A DNA stretch of 64,000 nucleotides from Nocardia goodfellowii (lineage in GTDB: Bacteria > Actinomycetota > Actinomycetes > Mycobacteriales > Mycobacteriaceae): positions 2,480,001 through 2,544,000 of the forward strand of contig NZ_JAGGMR010000001.1 in the NCBI RefSeq assembly GCF_017875645.1, given 5' to 3'. The translations under genes were made by a program, and so were the position numbers. Positions 9,895 through 18,368 of this stretch are shown here, piece by piece; position 1 is the stretch's first letter; each line of letters opens with the position of its first letter. A model generated the notes under the pieces. It ran no database searches and was not told where the DNA came from. It saw nothing but the letters and a program-made list of their open reading frames with translations.

Positions 9895-10740
9895 TCAGAT
9901 TTTCGGCAGCTCCGCGGGCCGCGGCGCGACGCCGGTGTTGTAGGAATTGGCCCACGCCATGACGTTGGCCACATACGCCATGGAGTTGTTGTAGCGCAGA
10001 ATGGCGCGCGTCTGCTGGCCCAGATCGCGCATGTTCAGGCCACCCGAGCAGAGGTACTTGCCGGCGGTCAGCGCCGCGTCGAAGAGGTTCTGCGGGTCGG
10101 CGATGCCGTCGTTGTTGCCGTCGGCGGCGTAGCGCTTCCAGGTCTCGGGCAGGAACTGCATCGGGCCGATGGCGCGGTCGTAGCCGCCGAGCCCGTCGAG
10201 TTCGCCGCCGTCGCTGTCGTGGATGACGTTGTTGCCGTACAGGCTGCCGTCGAGCACCGGGCCGTAGACGGGGCTGAGCGGATTGCCCGCGTTGTCGGCC
10301 TTGCCGCCGAAGGCGTGCGTGGATTCGACGCGGCCGATGCCGGCCAGCATGGTCCAGGACATATCGCAGGTCGGATTCTCCGCGTGCAGGATCTGCTCCG
10401 CGTTCTGATAGGCCGCGACGGCGACACCGGGGATACCGGACTGCGGCGGCAGCGTGGCCTTTTCCCGATCAGCCGGCAGGGCAAGGGTTTTGACGACCGG
10501 CGGCGTGCGGTGCCCCTGCTTGGCCACCGCGTGCGTCTGCTCGGCCGGATCCGGCTCCGCGGGTTTGGCGGCCAGCGGGTCCAGCTCGCCCTCGGAGAAC
10601 TGCTGGATGGATGCGATTTCGCCGGTGTCCAGTTCGGAGGTCGCCCCGACGGCCATGAGGCCGGCGGGAACCAAGCCGGTCAGTGCGAGAACGGAGCTGC
10701 GCCTGACGGTCGCAGGCGATTGCTTACGGTGACGCCCCAC
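9895..10740 (-). CDS. Secreted lytic transglycosylase (Rv1230c-like)
   Basis: Peptidoglycan-cleaving lytic transglycosylase of the MltB/SLT type, 281 residues. An N-terminal hydrophobic segment (about 15-32, SSVLALTGLVPAGLMAVG) directs export. The catalytic domain starts near 100: the general acid is the Glu in AGIGRVESTHAFGG, and the family blocks IGPMQFLPETWKRYAADGN, NLFDAALTAGKYLCSG and AILRYNNSMAYV follow. GTG start at 10740 with AGGAGG about 10 bases upstream. A paralogue is directly upstream. Putative MtrA-like repeats precede the gene. Confidence 0.92.
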   Translation of the reverse strand: MGRHRKQSPATVRRSSVLALTGLVPAGLMAVGATSELDTGEIASIQQFSEGELDPLAAKPAEPDPAEQTHAVAKQGHRTPPVVKTLALPADREKATLPPQSGIPGVAVAAYQNAEQILHAENPTCDMSWTMLAGIGRVESTHAFGGKADNAGNPLSPVYGPVLDGSLYGNNVIHDSDGGELDGLGGYDRAIGPMQFLPETWKRYAADGNNDGIADPQNLFDAALTAGKYLCSGGLNMRDLGQQTRAILRYNNSMAYVANVMAWANSYNTGVAPRPAELPKI

Positions 10741-10785
10741 TTGCGGTGATCCTCCTGCAGCGACGAGCTGTTGTGGACCTCAGAA

Positions 10786-10825
10786 GGTTACCGCATTCGA
10801 GACCTTTTTGTTACCCCTTCGTGAC
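10786..10825 (-). promoter_or_regulatory. Putative MtrA-type direct repeats upstream of the transglycosylase
   Basis: On the minus strand GTCAC (10825-10821) and GTAAC (10814-10810) are in direct repeat with starts 11 bases apart, and a further GGTAACC lies at 10792-10786. Direct repeats of this core one helical turn apart are the pattern reported for MtrA, which controls cell-wall hydrolases in mycobacteria and Streptomyces. The motif match is from memory. Confidence 0.4.
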
Positions 10826-10843
10826 CTGTGTTTATGTTTGAAA

Positions 10844-12220
10844 TCAGGCCGGAGGCAATGGGATAACAATGTTGAACGGAAGCGTGATCGCGGGCGGCGG
10901 GACCGGCGCGGGCTCGGCGGGAGCCTCGGCCGGCGGGGGTAGCTCGGGTTCCGGCGTCTTCGCCACCTCGGGTGGCCGCGGTGCGGCAGGGGCGGCGGGT
11001 GCGGCCTGCTCGGCGGGCTGCGGGAGCGTGCACACCGGCTGCTTCGGTTCGGTGTCGCCCGGTTCGATGGTCCCCGGTTCGGCCGCGCCGTAGGTCTGCG
11101 GCGCGTTGGGGTTGACCGCCGCGTCGAGCGGGCGGGCCATCGGAGCCGGAACCGCCTGCACGGCGCACGGATCGGCCGGCGGCGGGACCGGAGGCGGGCA
11201 GAAGATGCCGCACGGGATCGGCGGCAGGCCCGGGATGGTGATCATCACTTCGGTCGGCGTCGGCGCGGCGGGAACTGCGCGGTTTTCCGTCGGCCGCTGC
11301 TGCTCGGGGGTGGCCGGCGGTTTGGTGTTGGCCGCCACCATGTCCGGGCCCGCCTGGATCGGCGCGGTGCCGGGTGCGATCAACTCGGGGGAGATGGCGA
11401 CCTGGGCCGGGGTGCCGCCGGTGCGGTAGGCCGAGGACCAGCTCAGCACATTGGCCGCGTAGGACATCGAGTTGTTGTAGCGCAGCACCGCACGTAGTTC
11501 CTGTTGCGGGTCACGCAGATTCATATTGCCCGAGCACAGGTACTTGCCCGCCGCCAGCGCGGCGTCGAAGACATTGTGCGGATCGGACACGCCGTCGCCG
11601 TTGCCGTCGGCGGCGTACTGGCTCCAGGTTCCGGGCAGGAACTGCATCGGTCCGAGCGCACGCACGTAGCCGCCGTCGGCGGCCTTGATGATCTCGTTGC
11701 CGGGCAGTGTCCCGTCCAGGGCGGGACCGAAGATCGGCGTGACCGTGGTCCCGGCGGCGTCGGTGCGGCCGCTGCTGGCGTGGCCGGATTCGATGCGGCC
11801 GATACCGGCCAGCAGGTTCCAGGACACACCGCAGCCAGGCGCCGAGGATTCCAGTGCCAGTTCGGCATTGCGGTAGGCCGCGAGCACGATTTCCGGAATG
11901 CCCAGTGCCCCACCGGTGGCGGGCAGGGCGATGTCGCGCAGCGGGACCAGGCCGGCGAACGGCGCCGCGCCGTCGGTCGGCGGGGTCATTGCTGTCAGTT
12001 TGCGGGGAGTTTCCGGGGCGACCGGGAGCAGGCCAACCGTCCGGGACAGTTGCGCCTCGTCCGTCATGGCTGCGGTGTTGCCGGTGCCCTTGGACGCGGC
12101 CAGCAATGCCTCCGGCGCCGTGGCCGGCGCGGTATCGGTGCTGGAATGAGTTGTTGATCCGGTGGCGACGAGACCCGCGACGACCAGGGCCGACATGGTT
12201 ATTGGGGCAGATATTCGCAT
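10844..12220 (-). CDS. Secreted lytic transglycosylase with long Pro-rich tail
   Basis: Paralogue of the downstream enzyme, 458 residues. Signal-type N-terminus (MRISAPITMSALVVAGLVAT), catalytic core with AGIGRIESGHASSG, LGPMQFLPGTWSQYAADGNG, NVFDAALAAGKYLCSGN and AVLRYNNSMSYAA, then about 190 residues of Pro/Ala/Glu-rich sequence. The tail contains PCGIFCPP, a CxxFC pair like the CAPFC motif in the two small membrane proteins at 3.3-3.9 kb. The ATG at 12220 is chosen because it places the signal segment at the N-terminus; an in-frame ATG at 12265 is possible. The tail may reach through or anchor in the cell wall. Confidence 0.88.
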   Translation of the reverse strand: MRISAPITMSALVVAGLVATGSTTHSSTDTAPATAPEALLAASKGTGNTAAMTDEAQLSRTVGLLPVAPETPRKLTAMTPPTDGAAPFAGLVPLRDIALPATGGALGIPEIVLAAYRNAELALESSAPGCGVSWNLLAGIGRIESGHASSGRTDAAGTTVTPIFGPALDGTLPGNEIIKAADGGYVRALGPMQFLPGTWSQYAADGNGDGVSDPHNVFDAALAAGKYLCSGNMNLRDPQQELRAVLRYNNSMSYAANVLSWSSAYRTGGTPAQVAISPELIAPGTAPIQAGPDMVAANTKPPATPEQQRPTENRAVPAAPTPTEVMITIPGLPPIPCGIFCPPPVPPPADPCAVQAVPAPMARPLDAAVNPNAPQTYGAAEPGTIEPGDTEPKQPVCTLPQPAEQAAPAAPAAPRPPEVAKTPEPELPPPAEAPAEPAPVPPPAITLPFNIVIPLPPA

Positions 12221-12286
12221 TCGGCCACACCAATCCTCTACGTCGGTGGGAGCGAGGCCGGCCATCCCCTGCCCGCTCGCCCCTCA

Positions 12287-12308
12287 GGACAACGCTGTCC
12301 AGGTTACC
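12287..12308. promoter_or_regulatory. Palindrome GGACA-N4-TGTCC beside GGTTACC
   Basis: GGACA (12287-12291) and TGTCC (12296-12300) form a perfect inverted repeat with a 4-base spacer; GGTTACC follows at 12302-12308. The GGTAACC core is shared with the region upstream of the sister transglycosylase gene, which suggests common control. Confidence 0.35.
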
Positions 12309-12340
12309 CATGGGTCAGGTGATTCAGTGCACATTTCCGG

Positions 12341-12934
12341 TCAATCGTCAGCAACTGAAGGCGAAATCGGTCCCTGTGCCTGCTTCCGCCCGGATGTTTT
12401 CTTGCGGCGTGTCTTCGGGTCGTCGCCGCCCGTGCCGACGGCGGCCGCCTCGATCCGATCCAGCACCGCACGCATCTCCTCGAGTTCGCGGCGCAGATAG
12501 TCGCGGGTGGCGACATCGCCGACCGCGATCCGCAGCGACGCGAGCTCGCGGGCCAGGAATTCGGTGTCGGCTTTGGTCTGTGCCGCGCGAGTCCGGTCCT
12601 CCTCCAAGGAGACTCGGTCGCGGTTGTCCTGGCGGTTCTGGGCCAGCAGGATCAGCGGCGCGGCGTAGGCGGCCTGGGTGGAGAACGCCAGGTTCAGCAG
12701 GATGAACGGGTACGGATCCCAACGCAGGGACACCGCGAAGACATTGAGCAGGATCCAGACGATGACCAGTATCGTCTGGATCGCCAGGTACCTTCCGGTG
12801 CCCAGGAATCGGGCCACCCGCTCGCTGCTGCGCGCCAAAGCCTCGGCGTCCCAATCGAATCGGAAACGCGACTCCATGGGCGTTTCCAGACGCTGTCTCG
12901 CGGAGGTCTTCTCGCTCACCCGCTTCTCACTCAT
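12341..12934 (-). CDS. DUF1003 membrane protein (Rv1231c-like)
   Basis: 197-residue inner-membrane protein of the DUF1003 family. Two adjacent helices (about 48-69, YLAIQTILVIVWILLNVFAV, and 76-97, FILLNLAFSTQAAYAAPLIL) are followed by the conserved LAQNRQDNRDR and a charged coiled C-terminal region with a basic end (KTRRKKTSGRK). Its biochemical role is unknown. The start overlaps the end of the MgtE_N/CBS gene by 8 bases, so both are made from one mRNA; the pairing is conserved in mycobacteria. Confidence 0.88.
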   Translation of the reverse strand: MSEKRVSEKTSARQRLETPMESRFRFDWDAEALARSSERVARFLGTGRYLAIQTILVIVWILLNVFAVSLRWDPYPFILLNLAFSTQAAYAAPLILLAQNRQDNRDRVSLEEDRTRAAQTKADTEFLARELASLRIAVGDVATRDYLRRELEEMRAVLDRIEAAAVGTGGDDPKTRRKKTSGRKQAQGPISPSVADD

Positions 12935-14213
12935 GGACGCGCACCTCCCCGATCGCCTGTTCCTGTTCGCGCCAGTCCTCGGGCAGCAGGTGGTCGAGCA
13001 CGTCGTCGACGCTGACCGCGCCGAGCAGATGGTTCTCCGCGTCCACCACCGGACCGCAGACCAGGTTGTAGGTGGCGAAGTAGCGGGTCACCGCGGCCAG
13101 CGGTACCTCGGGACGCAGCGGCGTCAGATCGGAGTCGAGTATCCCGCCGACCAGATGCGCTGGAGGTTCGCGCAGCAGCTGCTGGATGTGTACACACCCC
13201 AGATAGCGGCCGGTCGGCGTGGCGGTGGGCGGGCGGACCACGAACACCATGGACGCCAGCGCGGGCGTCAGATCCGGGTTGCGCACGCGGGCAAGAGCTT
13301 CGGCGACGGTGGTCGCCGGGGTCAGGATGATCGGCTTCGGGGTCATCAGACCACCGGCGGTATCGGGGGAGTGCTCGAGCAGCCGGCGGACCGGTTCGGA
13401 TTCCTCCGGATCCATCAGCGCGAGCAGCGATTCGCGTTCGCCGGTGGACAGTTCGCCCAGCAGGTCGGCGGCGTCGTCGGGGTCCATCGCCTCGAGCACG
13501 TCGGCGGCGCGGCCCGCTTCGAGGTGGCCGAGCAGGTCGATCTGGTCGTCGTCGGGAAGTTCCTGCACCACATCGGCGAGTCGTTCGTCGTCGAGGGCCT
13601 CGGCGACTTCGATGCGGCGCTTCTCGGGTAGCTCGCGCAGCAGATGCGCGACATCGGGGGCGCGCATGCCGTCGAACTGAGCGAGCAACTGGGTGACATC
13701 CTGACCGGGCCGGCCGACTTCGTACGGGGTGAGTCCGCTCACGCGCGACCAGTCGACCACGTGCACGGTGCGCCGGCGGCCGATACGCCGATGCCCGCGG
13801 ACCGCCACCCGCGCCACCAGCCAGTCCCTGGTCCGGGACTGTTCGATGGCGAGATCCACGACGAACACGTCGACTCCGGCGAGGTCCGGCAGGTCGGGGT
13901 CGTCCACGCGGACCGCCGAATCCACGATCTGCGCGAGAGCGAGGAGTTCCCCGGCGCGCTGAGCGAATCGCCGCAGGCTGACCGTGCCGGTATTGAGTGT
14001 CACCGCACCGGGTTCGATGCCGGTGACGCGCAGCATCGGCACGAAAATCCTGCGGCGGGTGGGCAATTCGACGACCAGGCCGTGCACCCTGGGCTGTTGC
14101 CGGTCGTATCGGATGGCGACGACGACGTCCCGGATGCGGCCGATAGACTCGCCGTCCGGTCCCAGCACCACCAAGCCGGCCAGCCTCGCGACGTACACCC
14201 TGGTTGCTGCCAT
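12927..14213 (-). CDS. MgtE N-domain/CBS protein without membrane channel (Rv1232c-like)
   Basis: 428-residue soluble protein. Residues 1-60 resemble a PRC-barrel (LVVLGPDGESIGRIRDVVVA), about 170-275 form the MgtE N-domain made of repeats such as LLRELPEKRRIEVAEALDDE and DVLEAMDPDDAADLLGEL, and 280-410 hold two CBS repeats. In MgtE channels these parts sense Mg2+, but the five-helix channel domain is absent here. With the overlapping DUF1003 membrane gene it may act as a divalent-cation sensor; this is inference. TAGCCT lies 7 bases before the ATG at 14213; the longer reading frame is rejected. Confidence 0.88.
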   Translation of the reverse strand: MAATRVYVARLAGLVVLGPDGESIGRIRDVVVAIRYDRQQPRVHGLVVELPTRRRIFVPMLRVTGIEPGAVTLNTGTVSLRRFAQRAGELLALAQIVDSAVRVDDPDLPDLAGVDVFVVDLAIEQSRTRDWLVARVAVRGHRRIGRRRTVHVVDWSRVSGLTPYEVGRPGQDVTQLLAQFDGMRAPDVAHLLRELPEKRRIEVAEALDDERLADVVQELPDDDQIDLLGHLEAGRAADVLEAMDPDDAADLLGELSTGERESLLALMDPEESEPVRRLLEHSPDTAGGLMTPKPIILTPATTVAEALARVRNPDLTPALASMVFVVRPPTATPTGRYLGCVHIQQLLREPPAHLVGGILDSDLTPLRPEVPLAAVTRYFATYNLVCGPVVDAENHLLGAVSVDDVLDHLLPEDWREQEQAIGEVRVHE

Positions 14214-14220
14214 GCTAGCC

Positions 14221-14226
14221 AGGCTA
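14221..14226 (-). promoter_or_regulatory. -10 hexamer TAGCCT for the MgtE_N/CBS-DUF1003 pair
   Basis: On the minus strand TAGCCT, 7 bases, then ATG. Same layout as the methyltransferase at 2596 and the biosynthetic operon at 60816; supports a leaderless transcript. Confidence 0.5.
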
Positions 14227-14277
14227 AGGGTTCGTGGGCGTGTCTCGTACCACGCCACGATTCCCGGAAGGAGATCT

Positions 14278-15204
14278 ATGCAGCCGCGCCGTTCCGTCCT
14301 CGCCGTTCCGGGCAGCAACCCGAAGATGATCGAGAAAGCCAAAGGGCTGCCGGTCGACGAGGTGTTTCTCGACTTGGAGGACGCGGTCGCCCCCGTCGCC
14401 AAGGCGCAGGCCCGCGCCAATATCGTGGCCGCGCTCAATGATTCGGGCTGGGGTTCGCAACTGAAGGTGGTCCGGGTCAACGACTGGACCACGCAGTGGA
14501 CCTACGCGGATGTGATCACCGTCATCGAAGGCGCGGGCGCGGAGATCGACGCGATCCTGCTGCCGAAGGTCACCGACGCGGGTCAGGTCCGCGCGCTGGA
14601 CCTGCTGCTGACCCAGCTGGAGCTGGCCCAGGAGCTCGAGGTGGGCCGGATCGGCATCGAGCCGCAGCTGGAGAACGCCATGGGGTTGCGCAATATCGAT
14701 GCGATCGCCACTGCCAGCCCGCGGGTGCGGGCGCTGGTCTTCGGTCCGGCGGATTTCATGGCCAGTATCAATATGCGCACCCTGGTCGTCGGCGAACAGC
14801 CCGAGGGTTACGACACCGGCGATGCCTACCATCACATCCTGATGACGATCTTGCTGGCCGCCCGCGCACACGGCTTGCAGGCCATCGACGGGCCGTATTT
14901 GCAGATCCGTGATATCGAGGGCTTCAAGCGGGCCGCGGCACGCACCGCCGCGCTGGGCTTCGACGGCAAGTGGGTGCTGCATCCCGGTCAGATCGACGCC
15001 TGCAACGAGATCTTCAGCCCCCGCCAGGCCGACTACGACCGGGCCGAGGAAATCCTGGACGCCTACGCCTTCCACACCTCGGCAGAGGGCGGCGCCCGCG
15101 GCGCGGTCATGCTCGGCGACGAAATGATCGATGAGGCCAGTGCGAAGATGGCACAGGTGATCGCCGAGAAGGGCCGCGCAGCTGGTATGACGCGTTCCAC
15201 GTGA
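14278..15204 (+). CDS. CitE-like HpcH/HpaI aldolase (CoA-ester lyase)
   Basis: 308-residue TIM-barrel enzyme of the HpcH/HpaI family, close to CitE-like and malyl-/citramalyl-CoA lyases that split 3-hydroxyacyl-CoA esters. Visible marks are RRSVLAVPGSNPKMIEKA, FLDLEDAVAP with the acidic Mg ligand region, GIEPQLENAMGLRNI and FGPADFMASI. No citrate lyase alpha or gamma subunit is near, so it is a stand-alone CoA-ester lyase rather than part of citrate lyase. GGAAGGAGAT precedes the ATG at 14278. It probably starts a short operon with the next two genes. Confidence 0.85.
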   Translation: MQPRRSVLAVPGSNPKMIEKAKGLPVDEVFLDLEDAVAPVAKAQARANIVAALNDSGWGSQLKVVRVNDWTTQWTYADVITVIEGAGAEIDAILLPKVTDAGQVRALDLLLTQLELAQELEVGRIGIEPQLENAMGLRNIDAIATASPRVRALVFGPADFMASINMRTLVVGEQPEGYDTGDAYHHILMTILLAARAHGLQAIDGPYLQIRDIEGFKRAAARTAALGFDGKWVLHPGQIDACNEIFSPRQADYDRAEEILDAYAFHTSAEGGARGAVMLGDEMIDEASAKMAQVIAEKGRAAGMTRST

Positions 15205-15216
15205 GAAAATAGCGAT

Positions 15217-15714
15217 ATGACGAATCCCTTGGGGAACGCGAACCGCCGTGGTCAAGGCTTGCCGACGCCGCCGTCGGGCTGGCCGGTCGGCTCCTATCCG
15301 ACCTATGCCGAGGCGCAGAAGGCGGTGGACTATCTCGCCGACAACAATTTCTCGGTGCAGGACGTGACCATCGTCGGTGTCGACCTGATGCAGGTGGAGC
15401 GGGTGCTGTACCGGTTGACCTGGGGCAAGGTGATCGGTGGCGGTATCGCCTCGGGCGCCTGGCTGGGTCTGTTCATCGGCCTGCTGCTGAGCCTGTTCAC
15501 GCCCGACGACAAGAGTTCGCTGGCACCGCTGGCGGTCGGCCTGATCGGCGGCATCATCTTCGGCCTGATCACCACGGCGATTCCGTACGCCGCGACCAAG
15601 GGCCAGCGCGATTTCGCCTCCACCATGCAACTGGTGGCGGGCCGCTACGACGTGCTGTGCGACCCGAAGTCGGCCGAGCAGGCCCGCGACATGCTGGCGC
15701 GACTGGCCATTTGA
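15217..15714 (+). CDS. General-stress-protein-17M-like two-helix membrane protein
   Basis: 165-residue protein. The segment GSYPTYAEAQKAVDYLADNN is typical of the general stress protein 17M-like domain, followed by two membrane helices joined by a short polar loop (IASGAWLGLFIGLLLSL and LAVGLIGGIIFGLITTAIPY) and a C-terminal cytoplasmic part. Twelve bases separate it from the lyase stop and two bases from the next ATG, so it is co-transcribed with both neighbours. Function unknown. Confidence 0.8.
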   Translation: MTNPLGNANRRGQGLPTPPSGWPVGSYPTYAEAQKAVDYLADNNFSVQDVTIVGVDLMQVERVLYRLTWGKVIGGGIASGAWLGLFIGLLLSLFTPDDKSSLAPLAVGLIGGIIFGLITTAIPYAATKGQRDFASTMQLVAGRYDVLCDPKSAEQARDMLARLAI

Positions 15715-15716
15715 GC

Positions 15717-16298
15717 ATGGACGTGGTGCAGAAGGTCCGCACCGGGGTGCTCGAACACTTCGGGGTGGCCGCGAGCGGAGTGGACTCGGCCTCGGTGACG
15801 TTCCTGGGCCTGGAGCCGATCGAGATCCTGCGGATCGTGGACGGCGACCAGGTTCATTACGCGACGCTGGGTGGATCTCGTACGCCGATGGGCGACCCGG
15901 GCGATGTGCTGGCCGATCCGGTGCGCGGCCCGCGCGCCGAACTGGTGCTGACTCTGCGCTCGGGCACCGGCGCGGCGTCCGGCCTGGCCCGATCCCTCGG
16001 TGTGCTGGCCGCCACGCCCGCGGTGGAAGGCGTTGTGCTGCAACCGGACGCGCTGCTCGATCTGGGTGAGCCGCTGTGGGTGAACGCCCCGTTCACCGCG
16101 GTGTTACTGGGCGACAGCGAGATTCCCGAGGTGGTGCTGCCCGACCCGGCCGAACCCGTGCGCTATCTGACGGTCACTCCGGTCACCGCGACCGAAGCCG
16201 CCTGGGTGCGGGTGCGCGGGGCGCAAGCTCTGCGTGACGCGTGGACCGAGGCCGGGATCGATGTGCGTGATCCCGCGAGAGGCGCTGCGTCGCTCTAG
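15717..16298 (+). CDS. Suppressor-of-fused-domain protein
   Basis: 193-residue protein with a bacterial suppressor-of-fused (SUFU) type domain, seen in the VHYATLGGSRTPM segment followed by GPRAELVLTLRSG and the C-terminal part ending in GIDVRDPARG. The bacterial members have no established activity. The ATG at 15717, two bases after the preceding stop, is used because the frame upstream overlaps that gene. It converges with corA at a distance of only 22 bases with no visible terminator. Confidence 0.7.
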   Translation: MDVVQKVRTGVLEHFGVAASGVDSASVTFLGLEPIEILRIVDGDQVHYATLGGSRTPMGDPGDVLADPVRGPRAELVLTLRSGTGAASGLARSLGVLAATPAVEGVVLQPDALLDLGEPLWVNAPFTAVLLGDSEIPEVVLPDPAEPVRYLTVTPVTATEAAWVRVRGAQALRDAWTEAGIDVRDPARGAASL

Positions 16299-16320
16299 GT
16301 TTCACAGGTCGCCATAGCTT

Positions 16321-17397
16321 TCACAGCCAGTTGCGGCGGCGGAAGTTGACGTAGAGCACGAGGCAACCGCCGACGATGACGCTCCAGACCACCGGATAGC
16401 CCCACGGCTGATGCAGTTCCGGCATGAAGTCGAAGTTCATGCCGTAGATGCCCGCGACCATGGTGGGCCACGCCGCCATCGCCACCCACGCGGAGATCTT
16501 GCGCATATCGGTGTTCTGCTGCACGCCGATCTTGGCCAAGGCGGCGGAGACGAGTTCGCTCAGCGACTCGTCGTAGTCGGCGATGCGATCGTTGACGGCG
16601 GTGTGGTGGTCGGCCACGTCGCGCATGTAGCGGCGAATCTCCTTGGGCAACGGCGTATCCGGGCTCTGGCTGAGCACATGCAGCGGAATCTGCAAGGGCG
16701 CGACCGCGCGCCGCAGCTCCACCACCTCGCGCTTGAGCTGGTAGATCGCCTCGATGGTGACGAGATTGTTCGGGGTGAAGACTTGCTCCTCCATCTCGTC
16801 GATATCGTTCTCGACGGCCTCGGACACGTCGATATAGGAATCGACGATGTGGTCGGCCACGGCGTGCAGCACCGAACCCGGGCCGAGGGCGAGCAGTTCC
16901 GGTTGGGCCTCCAACGCGCTACGCACGCCGGTCAATTCGCCGTGGTCACCGTGGCGCACAGTGACCACGAAATCCGCACCGGTGAACACCATGATCTCGC
17001 CGGTTTCCACGATCTCGCTGACCGAGTTCATCTCGTGCGGTACGTAGAGCACGGTGCGCATCACCAGGAACAAGGTGTCGTCGTAGCGCTCGAGCTTGGG
17101 CCGCTGTCGGGCGTGCACCGCGTCCTCGACGGCCAGCGGATGCAGATCGAAAGTGGCCGCGATATCGGCCATTTGGGCCGCGTCGGGCTTGTGCAGGCCG
17201 ATCCAGACGAAACCGGTGCCCCGGGAGCGCACCTCGGCGATGGCCTGCTTGTGGCCGTAGTGGCCGGGTAGCCGTTTACCGTCGACGTAGACCCCGCAGT
17301 CGACCACGGCGCGCGCGGTGGGCACCGGGATATACGGCAGCGGCGCACTCGCGCGCGAGGGAGTCCGGAACGACGGTAGCGGGGGAATCGACGGCAC
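16321..17397 (-). CDS. corA: CorA-family magnesium/cobalt transporter
   Basis: Mg2+/Co2+ channel of 358 residues. The large N-terminal cytoplasmic domain is followed by the long stalk helix (about 250-300) and two C-terminal membrane helices; the first ends in the selectivity motif YGMNF and the second is VVWSVIVGGCLVLYVNFRRR. The loop after GMN (MPELHQPWGYP) contains the acidic MPEL signature. The GTG start is preceded at 7 bases by TAGCAT, indicating a leaderless transcript. An MgtE_N sensor-like protein lies 3 kb away. Confidence 0.95.
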   Translation of the reverse strand: MPSIPPLPSFRTPSRASAPLPYIPVPTARAVVDCGVYVDGKRLPGHYGHKQAIAEVRSRGTGFVWIGLHKPDAAQMADIAATFDLHPLAVEDAVHARQRPKLERYDDTLFLVMRTVLYVPHEMNSVSEIVETGEIMVFTGADFVVTVRHGDHGELTGVRSALEAQPELLALGPGSVLHAVADHIVDSYIDVSEAVENDIDEMEEQVFTPNNLVTIEAIYQLKREVVELRRAVAPLQIPLHVLSQSPDTPLPKEIRRYMRDVADHHTAVNDRIADYDESLSELVSAALAKIGVQQNTDMRKISAWVAMAAWPTMVAGIYGMNFDFMPELHQPWGYPVVWSVIVGGCLVLYVNFRRRNWL

Positions 17398-17404
17398 GAT
17401 TCCG

Positions 17405-17410
17405 ATGCTA
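17405..17410 (-). promoter_or_regulatory. -10 hexamer TAGCAT for corA
   Basis: On the minus strand TAGCAT, then 7 bases, then the GTG of corA; no ribosome-binding site is visible. Confidence 0.5.
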
Positions 17411-17513
17411 CGTCGGCGCTAGCCGCAGACCGATGAGCACCGAACCCCGCCGCGCACGAGCCCAGCGGTCGCCACCCGCCGAATCACCGCGAGATGCTGT
17501 AACTATTGATGAC

Positions 17514-18368
17514 GTGCGCATAGATCTCCACACCCATTCGAACGCCTCCGACGGCACCGACACCCCCGCCGAACTAGTGCGCAATGCCGCGGCGGCGGGC
17601 CTCGACGTCGTGGCGATCACCGATCACGACACCACCTCCGGGTGGGCCGAGGCGGTCGATGCGCTCCCGGCGGGCCTGACGCTGGTGCGCGGGATGGAGA
17701 TGTCGTGCGTGGGCCTCGGCGAGGACGGCTGGCCGGTCCCGGTGCACCTCCTGGCCTATCTGTTCGACCCGGCCGACAGCAGTTTCGCAGAGGAACGCGA
17801 ACGGTTGCGCGCCGAACGCGTAGACCGGTTGCGCGCCATGGCCGAGCGAATGGCCGCCGACGGGCTGCCCGTCGATCCGGACGCGGTGCTGGCCTCGGCC
17901 GGTCCGTCGGCCGGGCGTCCGCACCTGGCGCGGGCGCTCGTCGCCGCCGGTGTGGTGCCGACAGTGGACGCCGCGTTCGTCGACCTGCTCGCCCCGCACG
18001 GCCGCTACTACGCCGAGAAGGCCGATACCCCGCTGCGACGTGCGGTGGAGATGATCGCCGCGGCAGGCGGGGTGAGCGTGCTGGCGCACGCGCGGGCCCG
18101 CAAGCGCGGCCGCATGCTGGCCCTCGACGATATCCGTGACCTGTCCACTCGCGGCCTGGGCGGACTGGAGATCGATCATCCCGATCACAGCGCCGCGGAC
18201 CGGCGGATCCTGAGCGAGCTGGCCACGGAATTGGGTTTGCTCACGACCGGCTCGTCGGACTACCACGGCGCCAACAAGACCATCCGCCTCGGCGAGTTCA
18301 CCACCGACCCGGCGCAATTCGAGGTTCTCGTCGGGAAGGCAAGCGGGGTGCCGGTGATAGCTCGATGA
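17514..18368 (+). CDS. PHP-domain phosphoesterase (YciV/TrpH-like)
   Basis: 284-residue metal-dependent phosphoesterase of the PHP family; relatives degrade 5'-phosphorylated oligonucleotides or 3',5'-bisnucleotides. The metal-binding motifs are present in order: DLHTHSNASDG, AITDHDT, RGMEMSC, VLAHARARKR and the C-terminal SSDYHG. GTG at 17514 is chosen since it puts the first PHP motif at residue 4; TAACTAT lies 7 bases upstream, a near match to the leaderless pattern. The next gene overlaps its stop by 4 bases. Confidence 0.88.
   Translation: MRIDLHTHSNASDGTDTPAELVRNAAAAGLDVVAITDHDTTSGWAEAVDALPAGLTLVRGMEMSCVGLGEDGWPVPVHLLAYLFDPADSSFAEERERLRAERVDRLRAMAERMAADGLPVDPDAVLASAGPSAGRPHLARALVAAGVVPTVDAAFVDLLAPHGRYYAEKADTPLRRAVEMIAAAGGVSVLAHARARKRGRMLALDDIRDLSTRGLGGLEIDHPDHSAADRRILSELATELGLLTTGSSDYHGANKTIRLGEFTTDPAQFEVLVGKASGVPVIAR

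Noticed and set aside
10741..10843. ydaO (cyclic-di-AMP) riboswitch before a lytic transglycosylase gene
   Set aside because: Such riboswitches precede wall hydrolase genes in actinobacteria, but this gap of 103 bases is too short and lacks the recognisable core.
16411..17271. Plus-strand open frame of 286 codons opposite corA
   Set aside because: Composition is His/Gly/Val-rich as expected from the complement of a high-GC gene; no domain seen.
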